Assembly (NCBI GenBank): GCA_947685225.1
Contig: CANTUV010000003.1
Span: 1,062,001-1,126,000 of the forward strand
Origin: Garcia nutans
Lineage: Eukaryota; Streptophyta; Magnoliopsida; Malpighiales; Euphorbiaceae
Direction: 5' to 3'
Length of the DNA stretch: 64,000 nt
In this document: positions 11,116 through 22,311 of the stretch, piece after piece
How the letters are laid out: the number at the start of each line of letters is the position of its first letter
Numbering within the stretch: position 1 is the stretch's first letter
Made by a program: the position numbers and the translations under genes
Notes under the pieces: model-generated
What the model was told of the DNA's origin: nothing
The model's input: only the letters and a program-made list of their open reading frames with translations
Database searches by the model: none

Positions 11116-11468
11116 TTACATGTAACACCTCTATACCCAATATACGTACATCACATACACCCACATATATAATATACGTATACCGGATACAAGAATGTCA
11201 CAGGCTATTTTAAACAATTATGAGAAAACTTAAACAGTTAACTTATATTATAGAACATAACCAATAAAATATTTGCTTATTAAGCAGCGAAAAATGTAGC
11301 GGTATATACATGTATATACATCAAAATCAATATTTACAAAATATATAGAGTTTATACATGCTTGACAGTTCGTCTCTGATCTTGAAGTCCACAATCAACA
11401 CTTCGCAAGCCTAGACTCGACTCGGTCTAGCTGAACTCTCCAGTTCGACCGGATCTACCCTGTCACCT

Positions 11469-11506
11469 GCATGATAAATCACAATCATGCTAAGCCGTAG
11501 GCTTAG
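11469..11506 (-). other. Twin stem-loop in solo LTR (covariant form)
   Basis: GCATGAT...ATCATGC (11469-11490) abuts CTAAGCCGTAGGCTTAG (11490-11506). Compared with the GCGCGA / TCGCGC form elsewhere, both arms have changed together and pairing is kept. Confidence 0.75.
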
Positions 11507-12439
11507 TGGTACAAACCACAATAACAATATACTTCAATGTAATGCCAATGTCATACTTTCAAGAATTAGAAACAAGACATAAGAATATCATATTTCATAA
11601 CATTACATTTCATTATATTATTCAATTGTTTCATCATTCATGATTCATATTCAAGCAGAAACAAGCTTGGGCCCAAAAGAAACTAATATGCCATTCAAAT
11701 TTTAGAGTTACTGTTTTGGTCCAACAATCACATTTATCAAGCCCGTAGGCGAATCATTATCACAATGAGAAACATCTCATATGTAACATCCCAACTAGGT
11801 TTCAAGGACTAGGCCCAACCAAGCTTCAAGGGGAGCATAGCATCAACCCAACTTGGCTTCAAGGACCAAGCCCAACCCAGCTTCAAGGGATTGTTACTTT
11901 TAGGCATGCCACCAACAACAAAACTCTGAAAATTGAATAACATATTAGGCACACAATTCTTTTATTATTTCATTACCAATTCCATTCTCATTTTCTCATA
12001 ATCATCTAGGCAACCATGCCCCAATTATTTCATTTGCATCATTATAGCCAACAGCAATGGCTTCGCATCTCATCATTAGGGTATACATAACCAATTGCAT
12101 TGTTTATACATTTTTAATGATCATTATATCTTTCACATTATGCAAATCATAGTATTAATCAAATGTGTCAACAATGTAATAGATTACTTAAAACATTTAC
12201 AACCAAATGTGTTAAGTTCCAAAGTCATGTAAATGTATGCAACCATGTAAGGTTTGTACTTACCTCAAGAGCAACTCACACCAATCTAACCACTTCCTCT
12301 TCCAAGAATCCTTCAACACTTGGATTAGGGCAACTCAATCTCTTCAAAACCTAATCCAAAAGTGATTATACACACTCACTTAGAGATACACATAAGATAA
12401 TAAGGATAAGAACCAACTAGGGCAAACTCTACACATGAC

Positions 12440-12725
12440 AGGCTCAACAACACGAGCGTGTCCCTAACCGTGCCCTAAACTCACAACACAGAAGCTTTGA
12501 CACGCTTAGTGACATGGGCGTGTCACTGGCCGTGTCAATCCTCCCTCAACACAGTAGCTATGAGACACTCAATGACATGGGCGTGTCACTGGACGTGTCA
12601 ATACTATTCCAACACAGAAGCTGTGACACGCTCAGTGACATGGGTGTATCACTAGTCGTGTCACCCATCCAAAAAATAGAACTATTGACACGCCCAAATA
12701 CTTGGTCGTGCTCATGGGCGTGTTA
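12440..12725. repeat. GACACG / GGGCGTGTC motif array in solo LTR
   Basis: This is a tandem unit of about 76 bp (three clear copies from about 12490) containing GACACGCTCAGTGACATGGG and CGTGTCA. It is related to the GACACGGCC arrays of the other solo LTRs. Confidence 0.75.
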
Positions 12726-13560
12726 GGCTAAAAATCCTAATTCTGACACCAACACCACCACATCCAACAAACATCATACTTAACCCTTTTTCACTCCAAA
12801 CAAACTTAACCAAAACCATCAATAAATCATACTAAACTTGCATAACATCAAAACAACTCAATTTCATGCATCAAAACACAATTACAACCATCTTCACAAC
12901 TCAACACATACACAATCCACAACTCTTGCTTTCCTTCATCAAACTTAACCTTTTCTCCAAACCAACCCCAGAATCAAAATCAAATAGACAACACAATCTC
13001 AAACACATCAAAATTAACCATACACATATCAACAACAACCATTCACCAAACTCAATACACAAACTCAAAAGAAAACCAAAGAATCAAGTTGGAAACTTAC
13101 CAAAAGTGATGAAAACCCTTCAAACTCCAACTTGATATCTTGAAACACCTTCAAATCTTGAGTTAGGAAGCAACAAAAATCCCTTTCCTTCTAGCTATGG
13201 AGATAGCAAGCCAAAGAAAAGAAAGAAGAAGAAGATGATGAAAGAAGAACAAAGTCAACCTAAGCCACCTCTCTTAACCACTTAAATTCTCTTTTAATAT
13301 CCACCAAGCAATTAAATATTATAATAATATAATTAACCAAAATATCATTTTTCACTTATTTAATTCCATTTTAAAATAACCAAAATATCTCATTTGACTA
13401 TTAAATAAAAATTGACTTGTATATGTTGTATATATCTCTATATATACAACATATACACACTTCTCTTTCCTCTTAATCCTTTATATACACTTTAAAATCA
13501 TTTAATCCAATTTCAACAATAAGCATTCCAAAATTTTAGGGTATCTTTTGGGATATTACA

Positions 13561-14505
13561 TTACAGGGGATAAAGTAATTTTTAAAAGCTTTAATCAAAA
13601 CAACAAACAATCAGGCATAAGCCCCACTCTTAGATCTAAACAGATAGTAAAATTAAATAATCATTAAATATAAACAAATGTAAAAGACTATATTAAAATA
13701 AATTAAAGAAATAAATTAAAAGCATATATTAAAACATATAAATAAATAAGTTAAATAAATAAATTTAAAGAGCATAATTGAAAGAACATATAGAATATAT
13801 AAATATCTATTTAACAAAACTTTAAAGGAAATACAACAATCAATTATTAGTATAGTGCTTTTCGTTATACCAGGTACCACAGGCTTATAAATTCTACTCA
13901 CAGCCAGTACCCGTTACAACCGGGTGTCCAGCTTATACTAATAAGATATAAAGAAAATAAAACTTTACAGGTTTCTGATGTACCAGATCAACTTTCGTTG
14001 CAAGTGCAGAGCATACTTATACAAAATAAAACTTTAAATATGAAATACAAGCTTTAATATAAATAAATAACTTACGACATAATCAATAGAGGAAGGGGAT
14101 ACAGAAATGGAAGAAATTTAAGTGAAGAAGGAAAAGGAAAACTAAAACTAAAGCTTGAGGGTTCTTCAATGTCTTCTGTATGAGGGAGTGAGAGGTTTTG
14201 AATCCTTTTTAGAATAGGCTCCTTAATATAGACAGAGGCTTTAACTTCACACTGTTCTTGTCACATGTCTGGTACTGTGGATGAATAGTAACATGTCATT
14301 ACTATTTACTTTTACCGTACCTTCACGCGTCTGGAACTGTAGAAGAATAGTATCTTGTCGGAGGTACTATTTACTTTACTGTGGATGAACAGTTCTTCTG
14401 ACTTTACTGTTGGTTTTCCTCCAGTAAATACTGTTGATGAATAGTATTCTGTCAGTGGACACCACCTTTATTGACTTTAGTGAAGAAATAAGGTTTCTTC
14501 TGCCT
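13561..14505 (-). promoter_or_regulatory. EPRV copy B promoter and leader region
   Basis: It has the same layout as copy A. The TATA-like box is at 14222-14230 (minus), and the TACTGT-N6-ACAGTA palindromes lie at about 14273-14450. It is contiguous with the leader fragment before the solo LTR at 11121. Confidence 0.6.
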
Positions 14506-14657
14506 TTATTCTGTCGAGTCTGAGTCAGAATCAGATCTGTTTTTCTTTTTCTTTTCTTTATTTTTTCTTTTTCTTTTTCTTTTTCTTTTTCTTTTTCTTT
14601 TTCTTTTTCTTTTTCTTTTTCTTTTTCTTTTTCTTTTTCTTTTCTTTTCTTCCACAT
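14506..14657 (-). pseudogene. EPRV copy B: ORF2 tail fused to coat-protein zinc knuckle
   Basis: A (TTTTTC)n tract, coding Glu-Lys on the minus strand, runs directly into the coat-protein zinc knuckle. ORF2 body, RT, RNase H, protease and the coat-protein C-terminus are all missing. The join lies in a shared TTTTCTTTTCTT-like string, so a microhomology-mediated deletion is likely. The resulting chimeric frame begins in the zinc knuckle and becomes a Lys/Glu repeat. Confidence 0.75.
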
Positions 14658-17381
14658 TTATAACATGTTAAATCTTTATATGATGTAAACTTTTTATCTT
14701 TCTGTTTATATATTTTTCTATTAGGTTTTCTATATTTTTAAGGTTTGTAAGGCTTCTGTTTCTTATAATAATCATCTTTATCAAATTTTTTTTCTTATAA
14801 TTCTTTTTATGATATTTTCTATAAGGTTTTTCATGTTTTGTAGTAGAACACTGTCCACCACAGTCTTTATATTTTCGTGTTATGCTATAATCAAATTGTT
14901 TACAGAAAGAACCTAGTTCTTGTTTAGTTTTTCTCATTTCATATTTAACGATTTTTGAAGCTTTATGTCTTGACAAAGTTTTAATCATTCTTTTTGAACT
15001 ATACTAAACAATTGTCCATAAGTTAATAGGTCATAAGGAATAGGATTTTCATACTCCTGTTTTATATGATTTCTAACTTTCTCTCCTAAGAAAAAGGGTA
15101 ATCCTACTAAGAACTTTTACTTCTAGAAGGCCTGGTTGGAATCTTCTCTAAGCATTATCCTAGTTAGGAAAGTTGTTTTATAAAACTGAAAGTCAATAAG
15201 TTTCTTACACCTAAGATTACTCAGTAATTCAGCATTTTTATCCTTTAAGTGAGTAGGGTCACCTATAAAGTGAAGTGATATAGTCAGGATTAGTGTTGCC
15301 ACTGCATCCTGAATAGTATCACCATACTCATTTAATATGGGTATACCATCTTTATAAGTTTTTATGGCATTTAAAATTTCTAAATATTGTTAATCAGTGA
15401 GATGGTTATCCCACCAACCTTTTAGTTGGCCTGTAAAGCCAGCTATAAGGAGTTCAGTTATAGTTTTATCTGAAGTTTCTGTTTGGGTCCTATAAGCATT
15501 GGTAGCCATTATCATCTGCTGTAGAAGACTCAGAATGTTGTATTCTGATAGGCTATCAATGTTCCATTCATAAACTGAAGAGGTATTATATTTATACTAT
15601 GTTAAGGTATTAGGTCTATCTGTAATACCTAAGTCTGGGGCAGACATCCTAGGTACTATAGACTGATTGAATGTTATACAATTTATTTGTGGTTCTAAAG
15701 CTTTACTAAAAGTTTTAATATCTTCAGATTCAGGTTGAGATTCTTAAACTGATTCTGATTCCTGTTCTTGGGTTACTATACTAATAGTTTTAGAAACTTT
15801 AGATTGAGGTGTTTCTTGTACTACTTATTTTGACCCAGAAGAAGAGTCAATTTTACTTAATTGTTCATTAATAGCTTTAACAAAATCAGAATCTTTAGCT
15901 TTGACTTCTTTTTATCCTGTTTTAGAAACTTCGAAAGGTTTAAAAACATGGGATTTAAGTTTTTTATCTTCAATATCTCTTTCAACTTTCACTATTTTAC
16001 TTTCTTTAATAGAACCTTCTATTCTATTTAATTGTTGTCATATACTTAATAGATGTGCATTACTAAAATTATTTTGTTCTAATATTTTTTTATTCAAATC
16101 ATTTTCTAATACTGTTTTAAATGGTGCTATTTGTATTTCTCTATCTCCATATAGGAATATACTTGATGCTTTAGGTGGATGTTCACTTTGTATTATTTTT
16201 TCATTTACTTTCCATTATGTATCTTTATTTCTAATAGCTATATGATTTATTAATTTTTCAGCTTTAAGTTTTCCTCTATAAATTCTTTTAAACCAATCAA
16301 AGAATTTCATTTTGACTTCATAATATTCTATAAAAATAATATATTCTTCTTTAACTAATTCAAAGTCTTTTACTTTATTCATTACATTTTTTAGCTTATC
16401 TACATTCTTTACTGTTGTTAATTCTTTATTTAACTTATCATTATTAAATACAAATTCATTGTTAATTACATTTAATTCTCTATTTATGTTTGCTACATTT
16501 TCTATCATAAAGGAAGCTGTAGGTGACATAGGTGGAGAATGAGACTATTCTATATTTTGTGGTTGGTTATAATTAGGGTTAGGTTCTAAAGGGTTCATGG
16601 TTCCTGTTGAATTATAATATAGGTGTGGTATAGTTGTACTATAGTCTACACTTTTTAATTTATTACTTGATTCAGGTATATCTGATGTAGAATACTTAGG
16701 CTTTACTACAGTTTGCAATACATTTTTAGGTTCATTTTCTTTATATGAGGCGTATATAATAGAAGGTAACTGTGAAGCTCTACCTATATCTACTGTTGAA
16801 ACAGAGGAGGAAGAGTCTGAATACCTATTGCTTATACTATATCTACTAAATTTCAATTTAACTTTACCGTCTTCATACTGTTCTATTTTACTAAGTTCTA
16901 TGTTGGGCTTTACTATGTTCTTTGATTCAGGAAGAGGAATAGCGTCCTCTAAGACCCATTCATCAGGGAGACTAATATCTTTCCACTGAATAGTCCTAAG
17001 GATTACTGTATTGGCTTTACTTAATTCTGTCTGTTGAAATTTAGTTTCTCCTAATTTAGGTTGCATTATATACTTTGTAGCGAAAGCAGATACCATCACT
17101 TTATACTTTATTTTATACATTAATGCTACAGGAATGGATCCTTCAAGCATTTTATAATTATGTGTTTTAATTTCTAATACTACACTTTTTATTATATTTG
17201 GATCATTTAAGGATATTGTTATTTCAGGGAAACAGTCAAATGAGATAGGTCCACTACTCAGACTGGTTTCTATAGTTCTAATAGTGAGTCATTATAATTT
17301 ACAAACCTAGCATCTCTAACTACTGCTAGAATACTAGTATTTAATCGTTCTCTGGTTAAGGGCTTTATTCCTATTTGTACT
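14648..17381 (-). pseudogene. EPRV ORF1 copy B: coat protein to movement protein (C-terminal part)
   Basis: It is collinear with 7500-10215 of copy A. Recognisable parts are the coat-protein core with the Trp-Trp pair intact (about 15410-15450), the Lys-rich linker (16215-16529), the Ser/Asn-rich linker and the movement-protein C-terminus (16545-17150, GSIPVALMYKIKYKVM). Numerous stops and frameshifts occur. The movement protein is cut at 17381 by the Tat element; its N-terminal part resumes at 26117. Confidence 0.75.
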
Positions 17382-18915
17382 TGTGAACCTCGGGTTCCGC
17401 CCGAAAAGGATCCGGGCGAAAGTTCACTCGTTGTCGGGAGTCGCCACTCAGTTTATTTTGTTCGAAAGGGAAAAACTAAGAAAACCCTTGTTTGACTCCA
17501 ATAATGCATCCAATGTAAAAGCTTCTAGTCTGCGAACCCAAGGAGGATTCGGGGACTATGTCATGTATTTGACTAACTTGCAAAAAGAACAAATTTAAAA
17601 GGAATGAAGAAAAGAAGAGACAGATTGTTAGTAAATTGTGGACTTGCTATTTGGGGTGAATCCCAAATATGCCTACATACTCCCGTTTGAATGGGAGATC
17701 AAAGCCCATGTAGTTCGGAAAAGCCTATTTAAAGGCGATAAAGTTTATGCTTCATGCATGTGTGTGTGTGTATGCTTCGTGCATTGTCGGGCTTCATGCC
17801 AAAGATGTGAGATTTAGGTACTTTGTACCAAAAGAGTGGAATTTAGGCTCCATGCCAAAGGTTGATTTTAATTGAGTCGGGCTTCATGCTAGAGTTGTGA
17901 AATTTAGCACTTAGTGCTAAATGGTGCAATTTTAGGTACTTTGTACCAAAAGAGTGCAATTTAGGCCTTTGGCCAAGTGTTGTCGGGCTTCATGCCAAAG
18001 ATGTGAGATTTAGCACTTAGTGCTAAATTCTCCAATTTTAGGTACTTTGTACCAAAAGAGTGCAAATTTTGGGCCTTTGGCCAAGTGTGGTTGGGCTCCA
18101 TGCCAAAAATGTGAATTTCAGCACTTAGTGCTAAATTGTGAAATTTTAGGTACTTCGTACCAAAATGGTGTAATTTAGGCTCCGTGCCAACAGATTGATT
18201 TTAATTGTGAAATGTAGGTACTTTGTACCAAAAAAATGTAATTTAAGTCTTTGTGCCAAAGAGGCTGATTGATTAGTCCATTAGGCCTTAGACCTAAAAG
18301 GATTAGGTCTTTGACCGAGAAGAAATTGAGAAGAAGATAGAATGCTTATGATATGCTTAAATTGACAAATGATGGATTAGAATATTACCTTGCTTAGGAT
18401 TTTCCCGCTTCGAAGTTCCAGATCTCGTTTTCTTGAACCGGGGATTATGATTCTTGATTACAGATTGTTTCCTGCAGCACACGGTTAGATTTATGCAAAT
18501 AAAAGTTCTTAATCGTTTTTAAGCGTGAAAAGAATTCGACAGCATGAGGCCCACCCGGAAAAGTCCAACCCCCTTTTCTGAAAATCTGAAGCCTATATAT
18601 AGGCAAAATCGGGCTGGACGGCGGCCGGGCCGCCGTCCACGGCGGCTGAACCGCCGGTCATGGCGTCCGGGCAGCCGGAATCACGGCGGCTGGGCCGCCG
18701 ATTTTGTCCGGTTTTCGCTCAAACTGATTTTTCGGGAGCTAGAGACCTCCAAAAATTATTCCGGGACCATATTCGTGATCCTCACGTCGTCCCGGACATT
18801 TCAAGTACCATATTGATATATTTCCGGTGAACTTTACCGCGGACGTCCGGTCCGGCCCGGTTTTCAGTAGTCTGAGAAAATTGGCTTTCCGAGCCTCAAA
18901 ATTCGAGTGTTCATA
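17382..18915 (-). repeat. Tat element 3' LTR
   Basis: It begins TGTGAACCTCGG and ends GTTCATA, where the partner LTR ends GTTCACA. Its middle (about 17780-18270) is a chain of short palindromes. GC-rich sequence at 18600-18700 differs from its partner at several CpG or CpNpG positions. Confidence 0.9.
17780..18270. repeat. Chain of short palindromes in Tat LTR
   Basis: Inverted repeats follow one another: GGTACTTTGTACC, TAGCACTTAGTGCTA, GGCCTTTGGCC and GGCTTCATGCC or GGCTCCATGCC. They are separated by short linkers such as AAAGAGTGCAATTTA. At least fifteen units are seen, and the same chain occupies about 24980-25465 in the other LTR. Confidence 0.85.
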
Positions 18916-18940
18916 ATTGCCCCCCACTGGGGTCCATAAA
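18916..18940 (-). promoter_or_regulatory. Tat element polypurine tract
   Basis: On the minus strand the bases next to the 3' LTR are purine-rich (CCCCAGTGGGGGGCAAT), the expected plus-strand primer position. Confidence 0.65.
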
Positions 18941-19189
18941 AATGATTTATGGGGCCCAGTGGCTTCTGAAGAGCGAATTTTGAGCGAGGGGTAAAAGATA
19001 CGCCTTTTGGCACTTCTGGATCGCTTGCAACATTTCTGATTTTTCTGTACCTGCACTTTTGTTAAGCACAAACAATACATATGTATGCATGATGTCCTCT
19101 TCTATTTTTTCAAAAAGGCATTTTTTTTCAACCGTTGTATGAACAACTGGACCAAGAGTCTCCATAAGGTTGAAAGGATCAATATGGGA

Positions 19190-19827
19190 AGATATGGATG
19201 GTGCGCTGTTGCTACTTGGGTTGTGAGCTGATGCTACTCTTAGAGGCGCAGCTGGGGATTGGGATTTCTTGCACGCTTGTATCAGATTTTGGAATCCACA
19301 AGCTCATGTCTTCAGGTTTGGTGCCCGGATGGACGAGATGTGTCCTCTTTTTGAGGAATTCTGCTCAATCATTGGATGTGACTCAAATGCCCCCTTTGTA
19401 AGGCATGAGGTTCAAATTGGCTATGTGGGGCTTTTCAGAGGCTTTTCAACTTTACAAGGCCTCAAGCTCAAGCTATCAGTAATTATTTCTAGTAAAGAAC
19501 TTAGAAATAATCCTCTAGGAAGTTTAACTCCACTGGGGAAGGAACTTGAATTTTTCTGAAGTTGCCTCCAAATTATGCCCAGAGTCACTCGAGCTGTTTT
19601 TCAAACTTGGGTTAGGAACCATCAGATGATCATGCCTTTTGCGGAGCCTTCCCTCGTCCAGCCTACTTCCAGAGTATAGAACTTGGTTCATAGTTGAAGT
19701 TTGGCCAATTGAAAAGCCGAGGAGGCTTGCATTGCTGCAGGAGCTGGAGGGAAAGGAGGTGGTTCCTCTTAACGAGGAGAAGACAGACGCTGCAGACTCT
19801 GCCCCACGTAGGAGGCGTAGGATTTAG
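19190..19827 (+). pseudogene. Antisense ORF of Tat element, plant-mobile-domain-like
   Basis: On the strand opposite gag-pol, 19269-19559 reads IRFWNPQAHVFRFG followed by MCPLFEEFCSIIGC. This resembles the start of plant mobile domain (PMD) proteins, where a His-Val-Phe-Arg-Phe type segment precedes an 'E-F-IIG' type segment. A second piece (19639-19827) ends in a run of arginines. Frames shift between the pieces. Tat-lineage elements are known to carry extra antisense ORFs in this position, some PMD-like. Assignment is from motif memory only. Confidence 0.5.
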
Positions 19828-19904
19828 ATCCCAAGGTGACTCCATTGTCTCTTTTTTTTTTGACTGTTTTTTCCCTTTTTGGTTCATTTTGATGTTTATG
19901 ACTT

Positions 19905-20010
19905 GTGGTTTGACTCTTTTTGATTGGTTTTTGGTATTTTATGGAATGAATGACTCTTTCTTGGAATGAATGACTCCCTTGGGAATGAATGACTCTTCTT
20001 GGCATGACTC
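19905..20010. repeat. Short tandem repeat GGAATGAATGACTC
   Basis: Four or five imperfect copies of a unit of about 20 bp containing TGGAATGAATGACTC lie between the antisense ORF and the hairpin triplet. Confidence 0.75.
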
Positions 20011-20055
20011 TTTCCTTTGCTTTCCAAGCATTATCTACTTTATTTACTTGCTCTA

Positions 20056-20200
20056 ATTTTTGCCTAAGTCGTCCTTTCGAATTTTCAACTTAGCGAGCTC
20101 TTACCCATTCTTGCCTAAGCCGCCCTTTACGGGTTTTCGACTTAGAGGGCCCCACTATTGCCTAAGCCGCCCTTTGTGGGTTTTCGGCTTAGCGGGATTT
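20056..20200. repeat. Triplet of stem-loop repeats in Tat element
   Basis: Three tandem units of about 50 bp each begin TTGCCTAAG. The third pairs CTAAGCCG with CGGCTTAG perfectly; the first pairs CTAAG with CTTAG. They lie just past the 3' end of the integrase frame. The rest of 19828-20359 is T-rich and without coding signal. Confidence 0.7.
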
Positions 20201-20359
20201 TTCTGTTTGTTTTGTTTTTTTGTTTTTTTTTTATGTTGGCAAAAGAAAGATGAATGAATGATTTTTATTAAAATTTAGACCGTGCTCAAGGAGAGCTGCC
20301 TACATATCTCGAATTAGTTTACGAGAATCAGGTCTAATGTAGTTCCTTACAATGCATGA

Positions 20360-21395
20360 TCATGCATAATATTTCTTTAGTTGATCCAGATTGCATGGGT
20401 TTGTGAACTCCAGACCATCCAAATCAGACAAGATGACGGCTCCGCCGGAAAGTATTTTCTTCAAAATGTAGGGTCCCGCCCAATGAGGACGAAACTTCCC
20501 ACGAGGATCTGTAACAGGTGTTCTGATCTCCTTCAAAACCAAACAACCTTCTTCCAACTTTCGATCTTTGACCTTTTTGTTGAAATGTCTGGCCATTCGC
20601 CTTTGATACCCTTGAATCTGATGTAGAGCTTGAAGTCTTTTTTCATCCAAACTCAACAACTGATGATGATAGTTGTTGATCCATTCAGCTTCATTTATCT
20701 TACTTTCTTGAATTATCCTCGCCGATTGAACTTCCAGTTCAATGGGGAGTACAGCTTCCATTCCGTATACCAGTGAATACGGGGTTGCCCCAGTAGGAGT
20801 TCTAACTGATGTTCTGTATCCCCACAAAGCCAGTGGTAACTTCTCATGCCAACGCCTATGTTCCTTGATCATTTTTTGTATGATCACCTTTTTAGACTTG
20901 TTCGCTGCTTCTACAGCTCCATTTGTTTGGGGTCTATAAGGAGAGGACTTATGATGTTGGATTTTCTTATCCTGCAAGAGTTTAGCAAATTCTGCTTGGA
21001 AATGAGTTCCATTATCTGTGATAATCTTGAATGGTGTTCCGTACCGACAAAGGATGTTGGTTCGGACAAACTGTGCTGCCTTTTTGGCGTCTAATTCTGC
21101 ATATGAAGCTGCTTCAACCCACTTTGTGAAGTAATCCACTGCTACCAAGATAAGCTGATGTCCATTCGAGGCTTTTGGGTGTATTTTACCAATTATATCA
21201 ATTCCCAAAGTAGCGAAGGGCCATGGAGAAGTGATTGGATTCAGGGCAACAGGAGGTTGCTTCTGTAGCTTAGCAAATATTTGGCACTGATGACATCCTT
21301 GCACAAATGCCACATAGTCTGTGTTCATGGAGGACCAATAATATCCCAAATTGGCCTGATGTTACACCAAAGAGTCACTTTGCAGGATTTAAGCT
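20360..21395 (-). pseudogene. Tat/Ogre integrase
   Basis: The 329-codon frame 21349-20360 carries the CC half of the zinc-binding region (CHQC near residue 18), then the catalytic core: the first Asp in LGIDIIGK, the second in IITDNGTHF, and Glu in TNGAVEAANKS. The C-terminal part PRGKFRPHWAGPY is typical of the family. The catalytic triad looks intact. The HH half of the zinc region and the whole RNase H are lost in a deletion joining RT to integrase at about 21355-21395, which also shifts the frame. Confidence 0.88.
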
Positions 21396-22311
21396 TCAAA
21401 TTGTACTTGCGAAGTCTAAGGAAGAACTTCTCAAGTGCTAAGACGTGCTCTTCTGGAGATTTTGACTTGACAATCATATCATCAACATACACTTTTACTT
21501 CTTTGCAAATCATGTCATGAAAGATTGTCGTTGCCATCCCGTCTATTAGCAAATCGATGTGTGGTAGCGAGAAATCGTCCTTGGGACAAGCTTTATTCAG
21601 ATATCTGTAGTCAACACACATCCTGACCTTTCCGTCTTTCTTCGGGACCGGTACAATGTTTGCTAACCAGAAAGGGTAGGCAATTGGTTTTATGAACTTA
21701 TTGTCCAGTTGTTTGGCAACCTCTTTTTTAATCTTCAAAGACCATTCTGGCTTCATTCTGCTCAATTTTTGCTTAACCGGCTTTGCATCTGGGTATAGCG
21801 GAATCTTGTGAACTGCTATGGCTGGGTCTATTCCCGTGACATCACTTGTCTTCCACATGAAGCAGTTGGCATACTTTCTGATGCACTCAAGAACCTGTTC
21901 CTTATTCACACAATCACATGCAATGTATGTATGGTCATTTTCTTTGCCAATTATTATCTTTTCATTTATTTCTTTTATTTCATTTATATCATTTTTGCTA
22001 GATAATACTTGGAAAGCAAAAGACACAGGGTAACCAAGAATTTGAAGAGTTTCATTGATAATGGTGGAGTCATTCTCCAAGATTACATTAAATGTGACAT
22101 TTGGGTTCTCTAAACCGGAAGCTATAGAGGACTCAAAACTAGACTCTGGCTTGGTGTTTGACTCAGGATTTGACTCGGTACAAGACTCGGGTTCAAGGTG
22201 TGACACTGGACTAGTTTTGACTAGAGCAGCCTGTCCCTCCTCGGTGTACCAGTTCATCAGTGATCCATCTGTGGTCTTGATCAGCTTGGTGAAGCCCCTT
22301 TTTGTCTTCAA
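21355..22311 (-). pseudogene. Tat/Ogre reverse transcriptase, internally deleted
   Basis: The 328-codon frame has an acidic N-terminal linker, then RT motifs VPVPKKDGKVRMCVDYRYLN and KACPKDDFSLPHIDLLID. The frame then jumps to TIFHDMICKEVKVYVDDMIV, which contains the catalytic YVDD. The block between, holding the first catalytic Asp, is deleted in frame (roughly 60-70 codons, judged from family length). It overlaps the end of gag in another frame, and protease is missing between them. Non-functional. Confidence 0.85.

Larger units (their letters stand above)
11121..13560 (-). mobile_element. Solo LTR, Tekay-related Ty3/gypsy
   Basis: A 2440-bp LTR begins TGTAACACC and ends GATATTACA on the plus strand, the same termini as the complete Tekay element in the same orientation. 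It is flanked by TTACA at 11116-11120 and 13561-13565. It carries the twin stem-loop (11469-11506) and a GACACG / CGTGTC array (about 12440-12725). It interrupts the leader of EPRV copy B. Confidence 0.9.

Noticed and set aside
12866..13135. 89-codon His/Asn/Thr-rich plus-strand frame
   Set aside because: It lies inside a solo LTR in AC-rich sequence and shows low-complexity composition only.
14376..14657. 93-codon minus-strand frame with a Lys-Glu repeat as a new protein
   Set aside because: It is a chimera made by the deletion joining the zinc knuckle to the ORF2 tract, and it runs on into the promoter in a wrong frame.
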